A stretch of 64,000 nt of DNA. It comes from M3007 sp044347755. GTDB taxonomy: Bacteria; Bacteroidota; Bacteroidia; Chitinophagales; Saprospiraceae. A program made the translations under genes and the position numbers. Position 1 is the stretch's first letter. Each line of letters begins with the position of its first letter. Positions 60,286 through 64,000 of this stretch are shown here, piece after piece. The notes beneath the pieces were generated by a model, which did not search any database, was not told the origin of the DNA, and saw only the letters and a list, made by a program, of their open reading frames with translations. The stretch covers positions 11,509-75,508 of the forward strand of contig JBIKUE010000009.1 in assembly GCA_044347755.1 (NCBI GenBank), given 5' to 3'.

Positions 60286-61071
60286 ATGCAACCAGAAATC
60301 AGGACAGTTATTGTTACCAGATATGTAACACCCTTGCGGGAGGGTGGTTCCTTGCCGGCCATTGTGGAGGCAGACGACGGATTTTTATACGTCCTGAAAT
60401 TCAGAGGCGCCGGTCAGGGCATCAAGGCGTTAATTGCAGAGTTGATTGGTGGCGAAATAGCCCGAATAATTGGACTTAAATTACCGGAAATCGTTTTTGC
60501 GGAACTTAACGAAGCCTATGGCCGTGCGGAAGGAGACGAAGAAATTCAGGATCTCCTCAAGTTTAGTACCGGATTGAATCTCGGAATGCATTACCTGTCA
60601 GGTGCAGTCACTTTTGATCCGGCGGTAGTCAAACCAGACGCCATATTAGCCTCCAAAATTGTGTGGTTAGATGCTTTTTTAATGAATGTGGACCGTACTG
60701 CACGCAATACCAATTTGCTGCTTTGGAAAAAAGAGCTTTGGCTGATTGATCATGGTGCGGCCTTGTATTTTCACCACAACTGGGAAAACTGGAGGGAGCA
60801 AAGCGCCAAACCTTTTGCTCAGATCAAAGACCATGTATTGCTGCCGCAGGCTTCAGCGCTGGAAGAAGTAGACAAATCCATCAAACAAGTACTAAATGAC
60901 AAAGTAATCAACGAAATCGTTGGTTTAATACCGGATTCCTGGATTGAGAACGCCTTCCAGGATACCGTTGAAACAGTCCGGAATACGTACTCGGAGTTTC
61001 TGAAGATACGACTTTCGTCCAGCGAAACATTTGTAAAACAGGCTATGTATGCAAGAGTTTCGAGTATTTGA
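60286..61071 (+). CDS. HipA-like kinase, partner of DUF3037
   Basis: The start was placed at the ATG at 60286 (MQPEIRTVIVTRYVTPLREGG), because a TTG 27 bases earlier adds an unsupported extension. The 261-residue protein matches the HipA-like kinase group: nucleotide-binding 'LYVLKFRGAGQGIKALIAELIGGEIARIIGL', catalytic 'FLMNVDRTARNTNLLLW' (Asp and Asn of the loop) and metal-binding 'LWLIDHGAALYFHH'. It is shorter than HipA and lacks the HipB-type antitoxin next to it. Its end overlaps the next gene by 23 bases. Confidence 0.85.
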   Translation: MQPEIRTVIVTRYVTPLREGGSLPAIVEADDGFLYVLKFRGAGQGIKALIAELIGGEIARIIGLKLPEIVFAELNEAYGRAEGDEEIQDLLKFSTGLNLGMHYLSGAVTFDPAVVKPDAILASKIVWLDAFLMNVDRTARNTNLLLWKKELWLIDHGAALYFHHNWENWREQSAKPFAQIKDHVLLPQASALEEVDKSIKQVLNDKVINEIVGLIPDSWIENAFQDTVETVRNTYSEFLKIRLSSSETFVKQAMYARVSSI

Positions 61072-61432
61072 ATATGCCGTGATACGCATTGTTCCCCGGC
61101 CTGAGCGAGAAGAATTCGTCAATACCGGGGTGGTGCTGTATTGTCCGGGGAAAAAATTCCTGGGCATACGCACCTATTTGCCAGAAGCCAAATTACTGGC
61201 ACTCGATCCAAACATTAGTATGGAAGACGTTGGGCTTCACCTTCAGGCATTTAAGGAAATTTGTTGTGGAGAAACCCCTGATTCCCCTATTGCTCAGTTG
61301 GATCAGGCTTCCCGCTTCCGCTGGCTGACGGCTACCCGCAGCACCATGATCCAAACCTCCAAAGTACACCCGGGCATGTGTAAGGATCCGGAAGAAACGC
61401 TGGAGAAGTTAATGCTGGAAATGGCAGGGTAA
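61049..61432 (+). CDS. DUF3037 protein
   Basis: The 127-residue protein carries the DUF3037 pattern: 'YAVIRIVPRPEREEFVNTGVVLYCPGKKFLGIR', 'DPNISMEDVGLHLQAF' and 'RFRWLTATRSTMIQTSKVHPGMCKDPEETLEKL'. It is small, cytosolic and of unknown activity. The 23-base overlap with the HipA-like gene indicates translational coupling. The two families are often found together. Confidence 0.9.
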   Translation: MQEFRVFEYAVIRIVPRPEREEFVNTGVVLYCPGKKFLGIRTYLPEAKLLALDPNISMEDVGLHLQAFKEICCGETPDSPIAQLDQASRFRWLTATRSTMIQTSKVHPGMCKDPEETLEKLMLEMAG

Positions 61433-61604
61433 AAAATTGAGGTTAGCAGCGTTCGCTGCATCACATCCACCCACAAATTTTACTTAGCTCCCTTGTATCT
61501 TTAATCCAACTCCCCTACCTTTATAAACGCAAGTGTAACACTTTGTGCCTTCGCGCCTTTGTGTCAACCCTTTGCGCCTTATCATCCATTAAACACGCTT
61601 CCAA

Positions 61605-63170
61605 ATGCTAGTGAAAACCTTTGCCGGCTCCGTTCATGGAGTCGATGCACAATTAATTACTGTAGAAACCCACACCGGCGGCGCGCTGGGAAATACAGAC
61701 AAACTGGGCATTCATATTGTTGGGTTGCCCGACAGCGCCGTACGTGAATCCCTGCCGCGCATTGAGGCCGCCGTCAAAAACGCAGGGTTTCGTCAGCCGC
61801 GACTCAAAACCATCATCAATTTGGCGCCCGCAGATATCCGAAAAGAAGGCTCTGCGTTCGACCTACCCATTGCCCTGGGCATGTTGGCTGCTGCCGGACT
61901 CATTCCGCCCGATGGTTTTGAAGATTACCTCATTATGGGCGAGCTCTCGCTCGACGGATCGCTTCGGCCCATCAAAGGCGCTTTGCCCATTGCCATCAAA
62001 GCCCGAAAGGAAAAGTTCAAAGGCTTCATTTTGCCCAGTTCGAACGCGCGCGAGGCGGCTATTGTGAACGATTTGGCTATTTATGGCGTGGATAATCTGC
62101 TGGAGGCCATAGACCTGTTAGGCGGGGTGTCTGACCTGAAACCGCTGGAAGTAAACACCCGGGATGAGTTTGCGGCCAATTCCAGCGTATTTGATGTTGA
62201 TTTTTCTGATGTAAAAGGACAGGAAAACATCAAACGGGCACTGGAGCTGGCAGCAGCCGGCGGCCACAATGTGATTCTGATTGGTCCGCCGGGGGCCGGC
62301 AAAACCATGCTGGCCAGGCGATTGCCCACTATTTTACCGCCGCTGACCCTCTATGAGGCGCTGGAAACCACCAAAATTCACTCTGTTTCAGGAATTCTGC
62401 CAGACCGGGCTTCGCTGGTTACCACCCGGCCATTCCGGGCGCCACACCATACCATAAGCGATGTAGCCCTGGTTGGCGGCGGCTCCGATCCTATGCCTGG
62501 AGAGATTAGCCTGGCACACAATGGCGTGTTGTTTCTGGATGAATTGCCGGAGTTCAAACGCACCGCCCTGGAGGTCATGCGCCAGCCCATGGAAGAACGC
62601 CGGGTTACCATCAGCCGGGCAAAATCTACGGTGGAATACCCGGCCGGATTTATGCTGGTGGCGAGTATGAACCCCTGCCCCTGCGGCTACTATAACCACC
62701 CGGAAAAAGAATGCGTGTGCGGCCCCGGCGTGGTGAAACGTTATGTGGCCAAGATTTCCGGACCGCTGCTTGACCGGATTGACTTGCACGTGGAGGTGAC
62801 GCCGGTAAAGATTGAAGAACTCACCAGTCTGGTTTCTGAGCGACCCAAGGTGAGCAGCGCCGACATCCGGGAACGGGTGCTTCAGGCCCGGGCGGTGCAG
62901 GCCGAGCGGTTTAAAAACCTGAACGATGTGTATTGCAATGCCCAAATGCCGAGCCGGATGGTGCGAGAGGTATGCGCCCTGGATTCGGCGGGATTGACGC
63001 TGTTGAAAACGGCTATGGAGCGACTTCAGCTTTCCGCGCGGGCGTACGACCGGATTTTAAAAGTGGCGCGCACAGCAGCCGATCTGGCTGGGAGCAAAGA
63101 TATACGGATCGAGGATTTGGCGGAAGCGATACATTATCGGAGTTTGGATCGGGAGGGATGGGCGGGGTAG
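61605..63170 (+). CDS. comM: YifB/ComM-family Mg-chelatase-like AAA+ ATPase
   Basis: The 521-residue protein has an N-terminal Lon-like domain ('GLPDSAVRESLPRIEAAVKNAGF', 'DLPIALGMLAA'). The AAA+ core has Walker A GPPGAGKTM and Walker B LFLDELPEF, followed by the 'RPFRAPHHTISDVALVGGG' insertion. A C-terminal Mg-chelatase-type domain ends in DREGWAG. A cysteine-rich zinc-like patch 'PCPCGYYNHPEKECVCGPG' is present. ComM is a helicase that aids branch migration during natural transformation. Length is normal. Confidence 0.94.
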   Translation: MLVKTFAGSVHGVDAQLITVETHTGGALGNTDKLGIHIVGLPDSAVRESLPRIEAAVKNAGFRQPRLKTIINLAPADIRKEGSAFDLPIALGMLAAAGLIPPDGFEDYLIMGELSLDGSLRPIKGALPIAIKARKEKFKGFILPSSNAREAAIVNDLAIYGVDNLLEAIDLLGGVSDLKPLEVNTRDEFAANSSVFDVDFSDVKGQENIKRALELAAAGGHNVILIGPPGAGKTMLARRLPTILPPLTLYEALETTKIHSVSGILPDRASLVTTRPFRAPHHTISDVALVGGGSDPMPGEISLAHNGVLFLDELPEFKRTALEVMRQPMEERRVTISRAKSTVEYPAGFMLVASMNPCPCGYYNHPEKECVCGPGVVKRYVAKISGPLLDRIDLHVEVTPVKIEELTSLVSERPKVSSADIRERVLQARAVQAERFKNLNDVYCNAQMPSRMVREVCALDSAGLTLLKTAMERLQLSARAYDRILKVARTAADLAGSKDIRIEDLAEAIHYRSLDREGWAG

Positions 63171-63745
63171 GGATTTCCGATATCCGATTACATGATTTGC
63201 GATTTGCGATTGGATTTAGGATTTGCGATTTAAGATAAACGTTCACTGCTCAAAATGCAACTTAAAATGAAAGCTTTCGAATTAGAAAACCGCTTAATAG
63301 ACTTTGCTTGCAGGGTTATGGAAATGGCTGAAAAATTACCGGAAACCTATGGAGCAAAGCATCTTGCATCTCAAATTATTCGTTCTGCCACATCGCCTGC
63401 GCTGAATTATGGGGAGGTTCAAGGCGCCGAATCACGGGATGATTTCGTCCATAAGATGAAAATTTGTCAAAAAGAGCTTCGGGAAACTTTCGTGTGCCTT
63501 AAATTGATTGAAAAACGCAATTGGTTTACAAAAGGGAAATTAGCCTCGCTTATCATCGAAAACAACGAGTTGATCTCCATATTTGTAGCCAGCAACAAAA
63601 CGGCTGGAATCCGGAAACCAAACCCAAGCGCTACCTCAAATCGCAAATCCTAAATCCATTCGCAAATCGCAAATCATGTAATCGGATATCGCAAATCCCG
63701 ACCTAGCCAATAAAGTACGCGCCAAACAACAGTGCAGCCATACGG
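63131..63745. repeat. 615-bp tandem unit containing comM tail and four-helix gene, copy 1
   Basis: The sequence from the comM 3' end ('gatacattatcggagtttggat') through the four-helix gene restarts at about 63746 with the same order, so offsets between the copies are 615 bases. The gene in each unit is flanked by 'gatttgcgatttgcgatt' arms, left at about 63171-63240 and inverted at about 63634-63702. Copy 2 continues past the window edge. Confidence 0.8.
63267..63653 (+). CDS. Four-helix-bundle protein (23S rRNA intervening-sequence protein type)
   Basis: The start was placed at the ATG at 63267 (MKAFELENRLIDFACRVMEMAEKL), because in the tandem copy the earlier ATG is followed at once by a stop. 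The 128-residue protein matches the S23/TIGR02436 family: 'GAKHLASQIIRSATSPALNYGEVQGAESRDDFVHKMKICQKELRETFVCLKLI'. Members occur inside rRNA intervening sequences and as the Avd partner of diversity-generating retroelements. The C-terminal 20 residues are translated repeat arm. No retroelement is near. Confidence 0.9.
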   Translation: MKAFELENRLIDFACRVMEMAEKLPETYGAKHLASQIIRSATSPALNYGEVQGAESRDDFVHKMKICQKELRETFVCLKLIEKRNWFTKGKLASLIIENNELISIFVASNKTAGIRKPNPSATSNRKS

Positions 63746-63747
63746 GA

Positions 63748-63792
63748 GCGATACATTATCGGAGTTTGGATAGAGAAGGGTGGGCGGGGTAG
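63748..63792 (+). pseudogene. Duplicated comM 3' tail
   Basis: Fourteen codons AIHYRSLDREGWAG and a TAG repeat the comM C-terminus without a gene in front of them. They were copied together with the four-helix element. Confidence 0.8.
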
Positions 63793-63881
63793 GGATTTGC
63801 GATATCCGATTACATGATTTGCGATTTGCGATTGGATTTGCGATTTAAGATAAACGTTCACTGCTCAAAATGTAACTTAAA

Positions 63882-64000
63882 ATGAAAGCTTTCGAATTAG
63901 AAAACCGCTTAATAGACTTTGCTTGCAGGGTTATGGAAATGGCTGAAAAATTACCGGAAACCTATGGAGCAAAGCATCTTGCATCTCAAATTATTCGTTC
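63882..64000 (+). CDS. Four-helix-bundle protein, tandem copy 2 (partial)
   Basis: This second copy begins with the same MKAFELENRLIDFACRVMEM sequence and runs off the window. All bases seen within its coding part match copy 1. It shows that the element is at least duplicated in tandem. Confidence 0.85.
   Translation, partial: MKAFELENRLIDFACRVMEMAEKLPETYGAKHLASQIIR

Noticed and set aside
60286..61432. Classical HipBA toxin-antitoxin module
   Set aside because: The kinase is shorter than HipA and no HipB-type HTH gene is adjacent. The partner is DUF3037.
63267..64000. Diversity-generating retroelement (four-helix protein as Avd)
   Set aside because: No reverse transcriptase, template repeat or variable repeat is present in the window.

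Overview
The window reads as the chromosome of a Bacteroidota member, most likely Saprospiria (Haliscomenobacter/Lewinella-like). This rests on type IX secretion C-terminal sorting domains, a TonB receptor followed by a DUF4249 lipoprotein, SprB-type repeats, the DUF3127, DUF4197 and DUF4249 families, a dockerin-like module in a secreted protease, and TAnnTTTG-type promoter boxes. No rRNA, tRNA, transposase or CRISPR array was seen. Most genes are housekeeping or envelope functions.

Layout. 1-5.7 kb: end of a PA14-like protein, a small envelope protein, a TPR-CHAT protease-like protein, a cysteine desulfurase and a frameshifted DinB-family gene. 5.7-10.8 kb: phosphoglucosamine mutase and a TonB receptor/DUF4249 pair. 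11.2-19.2 kb: a tandemly duplicated polymorphic-toxin island, detailed below. 19.2-35.6 kb: lipoyl E2 subunit, an SSB-like DUF3127 protein, amino acid permease, GH65 enzyme, Bcp peroxiredoxin, ATP-grasp enzyme, Lgt, TPR histidine kinase, superoxide dismutase, LptC, a CBS protein and a Crp/Fnr regulator. 35.9-58.1 kb: secreted SprB-like, beta-helix and metalloprotease proteins interleaved with DapA-like, carboxynorspermidine synthase-like, RsmE, haloperoxidase, a large ThuA/sugar dehydrogenase/cytochrome fusion, RlmN and LOG genes. 58.2-64 kb: DUF4197, an EEP-family protein, HipA-like/DUF3037 pair, ComM and a tandemly repeated four-helix-bundle gene element.

The most distinctive region is the toxin island. 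Two copies of a unit (XRE regulator, divergent lipoprotein-type toxin, immunity gene) lie head to tail. Their toxins share about 340 near-identical N-terminal residues and then diverge completely. Copy 2 ends in an AHH-type nuclease followed by an Imm11-like gene. Copy 1 carries a different, unrecognised toxin end and its own immunity candidate, and behind them an orphan scrap of the AHH tail and an orphan Imm11-like gene. This looks like a frozen cassette-displacement event. Both copies share a frameshift between the lipoprotein signal region and the main frame, and copy 1 has lost the DNA-binding half of its regulator and the presumed operator.

Three further patterns stand out. A heptanucleotide tract (TCACGCA)n sits inside the apparent signal peptide of a secreted metalloprotease and currently leaves it out of frame, which would fit phase variation. 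Many genes have a short-period quasi-tandem array directly before the start codon, usually C/A-rich and G-poor on the coding strand, and often with an inverted partner arm further upstream. Two 711-residue beta-helix paralogues 18.5 kb apart share a long tract that I read as identical, which suggests gene conversion.
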